A DNA stretch of 7,711 nt from Spirochaetales bacterium (GTDB lineage: Bacteria > Spirochaetota > Spirochaetia > DSM-16054 > Sediminispirochaetaceae). Position 1 is the first letter of the stretch. Every line of letters begins with the position of its first letter. The position numbers were made by a program, and so were the translations under genes. Where the stretch lies: positions 1 through 7,711 of the forward strand of contig JAASTM010000095.1 of the NCBI GenBank assembly GCA_021767325.1, read 5' to 3'. Below are positions 1 to 6,641 of this stretch, one piece after another. The notes beneath the pieces are model-generated. The model was not told the origin of the DNA and searched no databases. It saw only the letters and a list, made by a program, of their open reading frames with translations.

Positions 1-495
1 AATCTGTTGATTTTCGTGATGGCATTAATTGTCTTGGTGGCGACTGTGAATATCTCCTCTTCTATGATAATGTTGGTATTAGAGAAGGAACCGGAAATCG
101 CAATGTTGAAGAGTGTCGGAGTGAGTCCGGGTACCATCACTAAGTCATTTCTGTATACGGGGATATGGCTGGGAACAGTGGCCACTTTAGTCGGAGTTTC
201 AATCGGGCTGGCGGCAGCAGTGAACATAAATGCACTGCTGACAGGTCTGGAGCGGGGGCTGAACTCGCTGAGCCAGCTTATCAGAGTGCTGTTTTCGCCG
301 CTTATTGAGGGGGAGATGGAGCAGATAAAGGTATTCGACGAGTCGTTTTATCTGGAAACCATTCCGATTCGCCTCAGATTTATCGAGATCTTTTTGACCG
401 GGACGGGGGCCATGCTGGCCGCTACGCTGGCGGCCTATTTTCCGGCGCGGCGGGCCGGAAAAATAAAGCCGTTAGAGATATTGAGGAAACATTAG
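1..495 (+). CDS. LolC/LolE-type ABC transporter permease, C-terminal part (5' end outside window)
   Basis: The frame is open from the first base (Asn-Leu-Leu-Ile), so this is the last 164 residues of a longer protein. It looks like the C-terminal FtsX/MacB-type permease domain: a membrane segment at residues 2-20, a cytoplasmic coupling loop with the typical Glu-Ile-Ala-Met-Leu-Lys-Ser-Val-Gly pattern (about 33-41), a second segment at about 54-75, and a third at about 130-150 before the basic tail Pro-Ala-Arg-Arg-Ala-Gly-Lys and Pro-Leu-Glu-Ile-Leu-Arg. The Phe-Tyr-Leu-Glu-Thr-Ile-Pro stretch before the last segment is characteristic of LolC/LolE proteins, which extract lipoproteins from the inner membrane for transport to the outer membrane. 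The partner ATPase (LolD) would be expected upstream, outside the window. Another FtsX-family exporter permease is the main alternative. Confidence 0.82.
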   Translation, partial: NLLIFVMALIVLVATVNISSSMIMLVLEKEPEIAMLKSVGVSPGTITKSFLYTGIWLGTVATLVGVSIGLAAAVNINALLTGLERGLNSLSQLIRVLFSPLIEGEMEQIKVFDESFYLETIPIRLRFIEIFLTGTGAMLAATLAAYFPARRAGKIKPLEILRKH

Positions 496-521
496 GTGTG
501 CTATACACAATCTGTACCTAA
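492..521. repeat. Inverted repeat TTAGGT-N18-ACCTAA upstream of mcsA
   Basis: The 6-base arms are TTAGGT at 492-497 and ACCTAA at 516-521. The left arm overlaps the stop codon of the permease gene. Inside it lies a small TGTG/CACA hairpin (497-500 with 506-509, loop of 5). No T-run follows, so it is a poor intrinsic terminator. It ends 9 bases before the proposed -35 box of mcsA and could be a regulator site or chance. Confidence is low because the arms are short and the region is AT-rich. Confidence 0.25.
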
Positions 522-530
522 AGTATTATA

Positions 531-559
531 TTGTGAGTGAACAGAATTATTGATACAAT
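531..559 (+). promoter_or_regulatory. Predicted sigma-70-type promoter of the mcsA-mcsB-clpC operon
   Basis: A -35-like TTGTGA (531-536, 4 of 6 matches to consensus) is separated by exactly 17 bases from a -10-like TACAAT (554-559, 5 of 6). Transcription would start near 566, leaving a leader of about 18 bases that contains the mcsA ribosome binding site. The bases around it are AT-rich. No CIRCE element (HrcA) and no pair of CtsR heptamers was found in 496-583, so classical Firmicutes-type heat-shock repression is not supported here. Confidence 0.55.
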
Positions 560-583
560 GGAGGAGAGAAAACGGAGGATTTA

Positions 584-1102
584 ATGATTTGTGATATTTG
601 TGGAGAGAATGAAGCTATTGTCCACGTTCAGCAAATTATGGGCGGTGAAATCTACGAAGTCCATATGTGCGCAGAGTGTGCCAAACAGAAAGGAGTGGCT
701 CTGGAGAACGGTGAAAATGGTGAGGTTTCGCTTTCACAACTGCTGAGCGGACTGGTTGAATCATTCTCCCAGGAAGGTGAACAGACGGTAAGTAACGAGT
801 GTCCCAAATGCGGAACAACCCTTACTGACCTTAAAGAAAATGAAACTGCCGGGTGTGCCGAGTGTTATACCACCTTCCGGAACCAGATTGACACAATACT
901 GTCCGACCATTCGGATATTACTATACACCGTGGTAAATTTCCCGAGAAATTGAAGGCCTATAAAGCTATATTAATAGATAAAGAGGTGCTGAAGCGAAAG
1001 CTCAGCGAGGCTGTTCAGCGGGAAGAGTATGAACGGGCAGCTCTGCTGCGAGATCAGATCAAGGAGCTGGAGCAGAACCCGCACAGGGGAATCGAAGAAT
1101 GA
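584..1102 (+). CDS. mcsA: McsA, zinc-binding UVR-motif activator of McsB/ClpC
   Basis: The 172-residue protein has the family layout: four CxxC zinc pairs (Cys3/6, Cys29/32, Cys73/76, Cys91/94), the Gly-Cys-x-x-Cys-Tyr-x-x-Phe motif at 90-98, a His-x-Gly-Lys-Phe-Pro linker (115-120) and a C-terminal UVR coiled-coil motif (about 135-165, with Tyr-Glu-Arg-Ala-Ala-Leu-Leu-Arg-Asp). In Firmicutes McsA binds McsB, stimulates its arginine kinase activity and helps deliver substrates to ClpC; it acts in the cytoplasm. The start is supported by GGAGG at 574-578, 5 bases before the ATG, and by Cys3 being the first zinc ligand. The stop overlaps the mcsB start (ATGA, 1099-1102), indicating translational coupling. 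All eight zinc ligands are present, so this protein looks functional, in contrast to the eroded McsB beside it. Name and family are well supported; its exact role with this McsB is open. Confidence 0.93.
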   Translation: MICDICGENEAIVHVQQIMGGEIYEVHMCAECAKQKGVALENGENGEVSLSQLLSGLVESFSQEGEQTVSNECPKCGTTLTDLKENETAGCAECYTTFRNQIDTILSDHSDITIHRGKFPEKLKAYKAILIDKEVLKRKLSEAVQREEYERAALLRDQIKELEQNPHRGIEE

Positions 1103-2190
1103 ACGCAGTCAATTTTGAATCAGTGCTGCATAAACCCGGATGGTACCGCGAGGAAGGGCCCGAACAGCAGGTCGTATATTCCAGCCGCGCAAGGCTGTCA
1201 CGAAATTTGTCCGGATACTTCTTTCCCCATAAGCTCAACGACAAGGAGCTGCAGGAAGTACAGGAGAACATAAAAAGCGCGTTCAAAGCGGTGAAGCTGA
1301 AGAATGAGGATCCGCAAAACCTTACGATCAAGGTTTTGGATCAGCTGCCGGTGGTTGAGCGTAGAAAGCTGATAGAGAAACACTTCGTTTCACAGAATTA
1401 CTCTCTGGAAAAAGAGCGTTTGGTGGTATTCGACACCAATGATTCTATCGCGGCAACAGTAAACCAGAAGGATCACCTCAGGATAGCGGCATTTACCGGC
1501 GGTCTGTCGATTCAAAAAGCGTATGAAAAAGTAAACGCAATCGACCGACAATTAGAGAAACAGCTGGACTTTGCTGTTTCGCTGGATCGGGGCTATCTGA
1601 GTTCGGATTTGAAGAACTGCGGAACCGGGCTGCAAGTGTCAGTACTGCTGCATCTTCCGGCACTCAAGTACTCATCAGTGCTTGAAAGGGCGTTTCGCCG
1701 GGCAATGGATGCCGGACTAGAAGTGAAGGGTTTTACAGGCGATGAAGACGGGTCACTGGGCTCGCTGTATCAGCTGTATAATCCTGTTGCTATTGGAGAA
1801 AATGAAAAAGATATTGTCGAAAAACTTGCACGCATAGCCTCTCAGTTAGTAGATTATGAACAGAAGGCGCGTGAAGAGATGAAAAGACACCGTAAGGTCG
1901 AACTCGAAGATATTGTGTATCGTGCCTACGGAACTTTGAAATACTGCAGGTTGCTGCAGGAGAAAGAAGCAATCAATTTGCTTTCGGACGTACGTTTAGG
2001 TGTTGCGCTGGGGTGGATAGATATTCCGATCCAAATTGTAAATGCACTGTTAGTGCTGGTTGGTAAGGCCCATCTGCAGCAAATTGCCGGACACGAAAAG
2101 CTGGAGGAATCTTCCCAGCAGATTAAGAGTTTACGGGCGCGCCTCGTACAGCACGCATTGAGCGCTTACAAGGAGGATGCCAATGTTTAA
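1099..2190 (+). CDS. mcsB: McsB-family protein (phosphagen-kinase fold), probably not an active protein arginine kinase
   Basis: The 363-residue protein aligns over its full length with Bacillus McsB: Ser-Ser-Arg-Ala-Arg-Leu-Ser-Arg-Asn (28-36), Glu-Lys-His (93-95), Asp-His-Leu-Arg-Ile (125-129), Arg-Gly-Tyr-Leu (164-167), Gly-Thr-Gly-Leu...His-Leu-Pro-Ala-Leu (175-189), Leu-Glu-Asp-x-Val-Tyr-Arg-x-Tyr-Gly (269-278) and Leu-Ser-Asp-Val-Arg-Leu-Gly (295-301). Known McsB phosphorylates arginines on proteins, marking them for ClpC-ClpP. Several residues needed for this are changed here (comparison with B. subtilis from memory): catalytic Cys167 is Asp170, Glu121 is Lys124, phosphate-contacting Arg176 is Gln179 and Arg207 is Lys210, and Glu212 is Asp215. 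Arg30, Arg32 and Arg128 remain. The allosteric Arg337-Asp338 pair reads Glu-Ser (337-338). The frame is intact, so this is not a pseudogene. A pseudokinase adaptor for ClpC is the likeliest reading; altered chemistry is the alternative. It overlaps mcsA by 4 and clpC by 8 bases. Confidence 0.88.
   Translation: MNAVNFESVLHKPGWYREEGPEQQVVYSSRARLSRNLSGYFFPHKLNDKELQEVQENIKSAFKAVKLKNEDPQNLTIKVLDQLPVVERRKLIEKHFVSQNYSLEKERLVVFDTNDSIAATVNQKDHLRIAAFTGGLSIQKAYEKVNAIDRQLEKQLDFAVSLDRGYLSSDLKNCGTGLQVSVLLHLPALKYSSVLERAFRRAMDAGLEVKGFTGDEDGSLGSLYQLYNPVAIGENEKDIVEKLARIASQLVDYEQKAREEMKRHRKVELEDIVYRAYGTLKYCRLLQEKEAINLLSDVRLGVALGWIDIPIQIVNALLVLVGKAHLQQIAGHEKLEESSQQIKSLRARLVQHALSAYKEDANV
2170..2176 (+). promoter_or_regulatory. 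Strong ribosome binding site that decides the clpC start
   Basis: AAGGAGG ends directly against an ATG at 2177, leaving no spacer, but lies 6 bases before a second in-frame ATG at 2183. The second ATG is therefore the likely start. It also gives an N-terminus beginning Met-Phe-x-Gly, like other ClpC proteins. The site lies within the last codons of mcsB. Confidence 0.8.
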
Positions 2191-4678
2191 AGGTCTTACA
2201 CAACGGGCTCAACGAATATTGACTATATTCGCACAGGAAGAGGCTAAGCGGTTTCACTCCGACCAGCTGCTTCCTGAACATATAATTCTAGCTCTTCTCA
2301 AAGACGGAGAGGGTTTGGGCTACAAAGCCCTGTCGAATCTCAAAATCGACCCGCAGGAACTGCAGTCGGAGATCGAGAAGAGTATTCCCAAAAAACACGC
2401 CGGATTCATTCTCGGCGACGTCCCGCCCTCGCACCGCGGCAAGAAGGTGTTGGAGGATGCGGCCGAAGAGGCCCGCAGCATGGGACATGAATACATTGGG
2501 ACCGAACACCTCTTGCTGGCGGCCGCCAAAGAGACCGGCAGCGTGGTGCAGCGGTTTCTCGTCAAGCAGTCGGTGTCCGTAGAAACCATTCGCGACACCA
2601 TTACCGATCTCCGCGGCAGCGGCAGTATGCGCAAAAAAGGCGGAGGGCAGCAGGCTGCACCGAAACGGAAAGGTGCGCAGCACAGCAGCAAGGGCACCCC
2701 GACACTCGATGAGTTTGCCCGTGACCTTACCGAGTATGCCCGCGAAGGCAAGCTCGATCCGGTTATCGGACGCGCATGGGAAATCCAGCGGGTGATTCAG
2801 ATTCTCGCCCGCCGTACGAAGAACAATCCGGTATTGATCGGTGAACCGGGCGTCGGAAAAACCGCAATTGTAGAGGGGCTTGCCCAGCAGATAGAGGAGG
2901 GCACTGCACCGGAGGTTTTGCTCGGCAAACGGGTGGTAACCCTGGACATCGCATCCCTCATCGCCGGAACCAAGTATCGCGGCGAGTTCGAGGAGCGGCT
3001 CAAAAAGGTCATGAAGGAGATCTCCGCGGCCGGCAATGTCATTCTGTTTATCGACGAGCTGCACACCATTATCGGTGCCGGCGGTGCCGAGGGGGCAATC
3101 GATGCGTCCAACATGTTGAAGCCGGCCCTTTCAAGGGGCGAACTGCAGACTATCGGTGCCACCACGCACAATGAATACCGCAAATACATCGAGAAGGATG
3201 CCGCTCTGGAGCGGCGCTTTCAGACGATTTTTGTTGAGGAGCCTTCCATCGATGAGACCGTAGAGATACTCAACGGAATCAAGGAGCAGTATGAAGATCA
3301 CCATAATGTATCCTATACTGAAAAGGCTATTGGTGAAGCCGCACGGCTTTCAGGCCGCTATATAACCGACCGCTTTCTGCCGGACAAGGCTATTGACCTG
3401 ATCGACGAGGCCGGCTCCTACAAGCGGATAAACAACACGGTCCGCCCGAAGGAGCTGACCGAGCTGGAAGAGGAGATCGAGCGGCTGACGGAAGAAAAAA
3501 TCAATCTGGTAAACAACCAGGACTATGAAAAAGCTGCGGCGGTCCGCGATACTGTGCGACAGCTGAAAGGCCGGGTAGAAGAAATCAAGAACGGCTGGCA
3601 GAAGTCACTCAAAAATGAGAAGAACGTCGTGGATGAAGAGGATATCCAGAGCATCATCTCCAGCATCACCGGAATACCGCTTGCACGTATCGCCCAGAGT
3701 GAATCCGAGAAGCTGCTGCATATCGAAGACGAGCTGCACAAGACGATCATCGGCCAGGACGAGGCTATCGGTGCCATTGCATCGAGTATTCGCCGGTCCC
3801 GCACCGGTCTGAACTCGCCCAAGCGGCCCCTGGGATCCTTTATCTTCCTCGGACCGACGGGTGTCGGAAAGACCCTGCTGGCAAAGACCCTGGCGCAGTT
3901 TCTGTTCGGTGATGAAGATTCACTGATCCGAATCGACATGTCCGATTTCATGGAAAAACACAACGTAAGCCGTCTGGTAGGAGCGCCTCCCGGCTACGTA
4001 GGGTACGAAGAGGGCGGTATGCTGACCGAAAAAATCCGCCGCAGACCCTACTCGGTCATTCTCTTGGATGAAATCGAAAAAGCGCATCCGGATGTCTTCA
4101 ATCTGCTGTTGCAGGTGCTGGAAGAGGGTGAGCTGCAGGACAACCTGGGACACAAAGTCTCTTTCCGCAACACGGTTCTCATAATGACTTCGAATGCCGG
4201 TGCACGGGAGATCTCTCACGAAGGTACTCTCGGCTTTCAGGTCAAAGAAGGCGTGTTCGACTACAAGGACATCAAGGCTTCGGCCCTCAACGAAATGCGG
4301 CGCTCCTTCCGGCCCGAGTTCATCAACCGTGTGGATGAGATCGTGGTATTCCAGAGCCTGAGCCGCGAAGAGGTCAGCAAGATTCTCGACATCATGCTCT
4401 CGGAGGTATCGCTCCGTCTGCTCGAGATGAACATTATTCTGGAAGTAAAGCAGACTGTGAAGGACTACCTGATCGACAACGGCTACGATGCCAAATACGG
4501 CGCACGACCCCTGCGGAGACTGATCAGCAAAGAGATCGAGGACCCGATCTCGATGCAGATGCTCGAGGGCAAGTGCACCAGCGGCACCCGCCTGGTACTG
4601 AGTATGCGGAAAGGTCAGATCAACTTTACCGCAAAAAAACCCGAGCAGGTGCCCGACCACGCATCGGTGAACAACTAG
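2183..4678 (+). CDS. clpC: ClpC, AAA+ unfoldase of the ClpCP protease
   Basis: This 831-residue Hsp100 protein unfolds substrates with ATP and feeds them to ClpP. Domains in order: double Clp-N repeat (1-143, with Glu32 and Glu108 in the two Glu-His motifs); basic Gly/Lys-rich linker (about 144-171); first AAA+ module with Walker A GEPGVGKT (220-227), pore loop KYRG (264-267), Walker B ending Asp291-Glu292 and Arg344-Arg345 finger; a middle domain with a UVR motif (about 437-472, Asp-Tyr-Glu-Lys-Ala-Ala); second AAA+ module with Walker A GPTGVGKT (557-564), pore loop GYVG (604-607), Walker B Asp629-Glu630, the LGF loop for ClpP docking (683-685) and the Gly-Ala-Arg-Pro-Leu-Arg-Arg sensor 2. 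The length and the short middle domain mark ClpC rather than ClpB or ClpA. The start was chosen 6 bases after AAGGAGG; an upstream ATG at 2177 is in frame but touches that site. ATGTTTAA overlaps the mcsB stop. No clpP gene is in the window. Confidence 0.95.
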   Translation: MFKGLTQRAQRILTIFAQEEAKRFHSDQLLPEHIILALLKDGEGLGYKALSNLKIDPQELQSEIEKSIPKKHAGFILGDVPPSHRGKKVLEDAAEEARSMGHEYIGTEHLLLAAAKETGSVVQRFLVKQSVSVETIRDTITDLRGSGSMRKKGGGQQAAPKRKGAQHSSKGTPTLDEFARDLTEYAREGKLDPVIGRAWEIQRVIQILARRTKNNPVLIGEPGVGKTAIVEGLAQQIEEGTAPEVLLGKRVVTLDIASLIAGTKYRGEFEERLKKVMKEISAAGNVILFIDELHTIIGAGGAEGAIDASNMLKPALSRGELQTIGATTHNEYRKYIEKDAALERRFQTIFVEEPSIDETVEILNGIKEQYEDHHNVSYTEKAIGEAARLSGRYITDRFLPDKAIDLIDEAGSYKRINNTVRPKELTELEEEIERLTEEKINLVNNQDYEKAAAVRDTVRQLKGRVEEIKNGWQKSLKNEKNVVDEEDIQSIISSITGIPLARIAQSESEKLLHIEDELHKTIIGQDEAIGAIASSIRRSRTGLNSPKRPLGSFIFLGPTGVGKTLLAKTLAQFLFGDEDSLIRIDMSDFMEKHNVSRLVGAPPGYVGYEEGGMLTEKIRRRPYSVILLDEIEKAHPDVFNLLLQVLEEGELQDNLGHKVSFRNTVLIMTSNAGAREISHEGTLGFQVKEGVFDYKDIKASALNEMRRSFRPEFINRVDEIVVFQSLSREEVSKILDIMLSEVSLRLLEMNIILEVKQTVKDYLIDNGYDAKYGARPLRRLISKEIEDPISMQMLEGKCTSGTRLVLSMRKGQINFTAKKPEQVPDHASVNN

Positions 4679-4701
4679 GTTATGGGCTAATTAAACCCCA
4701 A

Positions 4702-4737
4702 AGGTGGACGGATGCTTGTCATTTCGTCCACCTCTTT
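4702..4737 (+). terminator. Intrinsic terminator after clpC
   Basis: GGTGGACG (4703-4710) pairs with CGTCCACC (4725-4732), extended by A4702-T4733, giving a 9-base GC-rich stem. The 14-base loop can close further through ATG/CAT (4712-4714 with 4720-4722). A short T-rich run (TCTTT, 4733-4737) and AT-rich sequence follow. The stem starts 23 bases after the clpC stop codon. The T-run is modest, so termination may be incomplete and leave some read-through into rnz. Confidence 0.8.
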
Positions 4738-4744
4738 ATATTAT
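4716..4744 (+). promoter_or_regulatory. Predicted promoter of rnz, overlapping the clpC terminator
   Basis: TTGTCA (4716-4721, 5 of 6 matches to the -35 consensus) lies 17 bases before TATTAT (4739-4744, 5 of 6 to the -10 consensus). The expected start of transcription is about 4750-4752, right at the rnz ATG (4753). The -35 box sits inside the loop of the upstream terminator hairpin. TATATT at 4737-4742 is an alternative -10, with a poorer 15-base spacer. Confidence 0.6.
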
Positions 4745-4752
4745 AAGACATT

Positions 4753-5685
4753 ATGAATCTAGAACTATTTATCCTCGGAACCGGCGGCATGATGCCCCTT
4801 CCTAATCGCTTCCTCACCTCTATGCTTCTTCGACGTGAAGGGGACCTTTTTTTGTTCGACTGCGGAGAAGGAACCCAGGTGTCGCTGCGTAAACTCAATT
4901 TGCGCTGGAAGAAGATCAACACTATTTTTATCAGTCACACCCATGCCGATCACGTAACCGGTCTGCCGGGAATACTCATGCTCTCGAGTCAGGTCGACCG
5001 AGACGAGCCACTCTATATAGTGGGCCCGCCCAAAATCAGAGAGTATGTGGAGGAGAACCGTAGAGTTCTCGATATGTACATAAACTACGACATAGTGATA
5101 CGTGAAGTAGACGAGCCGGGTGTGGTGTATCAGGGCGAAGGCTTTCATGTAGAGGCCTTCTGGTTGCGCCACACTAAGCCCTGTCTGGGATATGTACTGG
5201 TTGAAGATGAGCGGCCTGGAGTTTTCGACCCGGCCGAAGCCGAGCAGCTGCAGGTACCGAAGGGTCCGAAATGGGCGCAGCTGCAGAGGGGGGAGTCCGT
5301 CCTCGCCGATAATGGTGAAACGGTGCCGCCGGATGCAGTGATGGGGCCGAACCGCCCCGGCCGCAAGGTCGGATACGTAACTGATACCGTCTATTTCGAC
5401 GGCATTGCACCACAGGTAGCCGGCAGCGATTTCCTGGTCTGCGAAGGGATGTTCAGGCACGAGCTGGAAGAGAGCGCCCGTGAGAAAAAGCACCTGACCG
5501 CTCACCAGGCGGCCTGTATAGCCCGGGATGCCGGTGGAGTCGGTAAACTCGGCTTGATCCACTACAGCCCGCGGTACACCGAATACGAGTTAAAGCAGCT
5601 ACTGCAGGAGGCGCGCGAGGTGTTTCCGAATACAATTCTAACCAGAGATCGATTATCGTTTGACATTCCTTATAGAGAGGAGTAA
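4753..5685 (+). CDS. rnz: Ribonuclease Z (tRNA 3'-end endonuclease)
   Basis: tRNase Z is a cytoplasmic metallo-beta-lactamase-fold zinc enzyme that cuts the 3' trailer from tRNA precursors. The 310-residue length is normal for the short bacterial form. All expected metal and catalytic residues are visible: HTHADH at 62-67 (His62, His64, Asp66, His67), His140 in Arg-His-Thr, Asp211 in the Tyr-Val-Thr-Asp-Thr motif, His247 in the His-Leu-Thr-Ala motif and His270 in His-Tyr-Ser-Pro-Arg-Tyr. The tRNA-binding flexible arm is present as Pro-Lys-Gly-Pro-Lys-Trp-Ala-Gln-Leu-Gln-Arg-Gly-Glu (169-181). The start must be at or near this ATG because the conserved Leu-Gly-Thr-Gly-Gly motif begins at residue 8. 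No Shine-Dalgarno sequence precedes it; see the promoter at 4716-4744. The stop lies 5 bases before the next gene, suggesting that rnz leads an operon with the ABC exporter genes. Confidence 0.95.
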   Translation: MNLELFILGTGGMMPLPNRFLTSMLLRREGDLFLFDCGEGTQVSLRKLNLRWKKINTIFISHTHADHVTGLPGILMLSSQVDRDEPLYIVGPPKIREYVEENRRVLDMYINYDIVIREVDEPGVVYQGEGFHVEAFWLRHTKPCLGYVLVEDERPGVFDPAEAEQLQVPKGPKWAQLQRGESVLADNGETVPPDAVMGPNRPGRKVGYVTDTVYFDGIAPQVAGSDFLVCEGMFRHELEESAREKKHLTAHQAACIARDAGGVGKLGLIHYSPRYTEYELKQLLQEAREVFPNTILTRDRLSFDIPYREE

Positions 5686-5690
5686 GCGGC

Positions 5691-6641
5691 ATGATTGAGG
5701 TGCACAAAGTAAACAAGCGCTACGGTGCGATCGAAGCGGTGAAGGATGTCGATTTCTCTATCGGTAAGGGAGAGATCGTGGGGCTTTTAGGACCCAACGG
5801 AGCCGGCAAGACCACACTGATGAAAATACTCACCGGGTATCATTTTCCGAGTTCCGGTAACGTGAACATTTTAGGATACGATGTGTACACTGATTCATTA
5901 AAAATAAAATCGGAAATCGGATACCTGCCGGAGAACGCTCCTGTGTATCCGGATTTGAATGTATTCGAATATCTCGACTTCATAGCCGATGCCCGCGGTC
6001 TGACCAGCGCCGACAAACAGCGGCGCCTGCCGGCGGCGATTGAAGAGACGGGCTTGAACTCTGTGGTCTTCCGTCCGATTTCGAAGCTGTCCAAGGGGTA
6101 TCAGCAGCGAGTGGGCCTGGCACAGGCGGTTATCCACGCCCCCGATCTGCTGATTCTGGACGAACCCACCACCGGCTTAGACCCGCATCAGATTATTGAA
6201 ATTCGAAAACTCATCCAGACGATCGGCCGGGAAAAGACGGTTATCCTGTCCACACACATTCTTCAGGAGGTGGAGGCGGTCTGTTCCCGAGTGCTGATCA
6301 TGAATCATGGCGCGATTATCGCGCAAGGGGCGACCGAGGCGATTCGCAGTTCGATACAGGGAGATATAGTGTTTATCGCGGAAGTGCGGGGAGGGTCTGC
6401 CGAAAAGATCAGGGAAAGTGTGAACAGAGAACCACATTTCCGAAAGCTCCTTTCGCTGGAACACATCCCGCAGGCAGTACGGGTCGAGCTCAGCTTACCC
6501 TCCGAAACCGCCGATGGTGTCGCGGTGTTCGACTGGGCCGTGCGCAACGGTTTTACACTGAACGAACTCCACAAAAAAACTGTTTCTCTGGAAGACGTGT
6601 TTCTCAATCTAACCGGGAAGGAGGAGGTTCCGAATGCGTAG
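5691..6641 (+). CDS. ABC transporter ATP-binding protein, GldA type
   Basis: This 316-residue cytoplasmic ATPase would drive the membrane protein encoded next. Motifs in order: Walker A GPNGAGKTT (34-42), Q-loop region Gly-Tyr-Leu-Pro-Glu-Asn (77-82, with Glu in place of the usual Gln), signature LSKGYQQR (133-140), Walker B Leu-Leu-Ile-Leu-Asp-Glu-Pro (153-159), D-loop (Gly162-Leu-Asp) and H-loop His189. Residues after about 215 form a C-terminal extension typical of drug- and Gld-type exporters. The Glu-Asn-Ala-Pro variant of the Q-loop is common in the GldA group. AGAGGAG (5676-5682) stands 8 bases before the ATG and overlaps the end of rnz, so translation is probably coupled. The substrate is unknown. 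In Bacteroidetes GldA, GldF and GldG are linked to gliding, but such sets also occur in non-gliding bacteria, so a gliding role is not claimed. Confidence 0.9.
   Translation: MIEVHKVNKRYGAIEAVKDVDFSIGKGEIVGLLGPNGAGKTTLMKILTGYHFPSSGNVNILGYDVYTDSLKIKSEIGYLPENAPVYPDLNVFEYLDFIADARGLTSADKQRRLPAAIEETGLNSVVFRPISKLSKGYQQRVGLAQAVIHAPDLLILDEPTTGLDPHQIIEIRKLIQTIGREKTVILSTHILQEVEAVCSRVLIMNHGAIIAQGATEAIRSSIQGDIVFIAEVRGGSAEKIRESVNREPHFRKLLSLEHIPQAVRVELSLPSETADGVAVFDWAVRNGFTLNELHKKTVSLEDVFLNLTGKEEVPNA

Noticed and set aside
530..548. Resemblance of ATTGTGAG... to a lac-operator half-site
   Set aside because: Only one half matches; the second half is out of place and no LacI-family gene is nearby.
1099..2190. 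mcsB as a pseudogene
   Set aside because: Catalytic residues are changed, but the frame is intact over the full family length, structural motifs are conserved and both gene junctions are neatly coupled.
2288..3064. Long minus-strand open frame (258 codons) opposite clpC
   Set aside because: It is a shadow of the GC-biased third codon positions of clpC; the translation shows no recognisable domain and no ribosome site was seen.
3920..4660. Second long minus-strand frame (246 codons) opposite the 3' half of clpC
   Set aside because: Same cause; it is fully antisense to conserved ATPase motifs and resembles no known family.
4765..5562. Minus-strand frame (265 codons) opposite rnz
   Set aside because: Antisense to a gene with all RNase Z residues intact; no plausible domain.
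5931..5933. Glu instead of Gln in the Q-loop of the ABC ATPase
   Set aside because: A Leu-Pro-Glu-Asn type Q-loop is usual in the GldA group, so it is not evidence of a defect.
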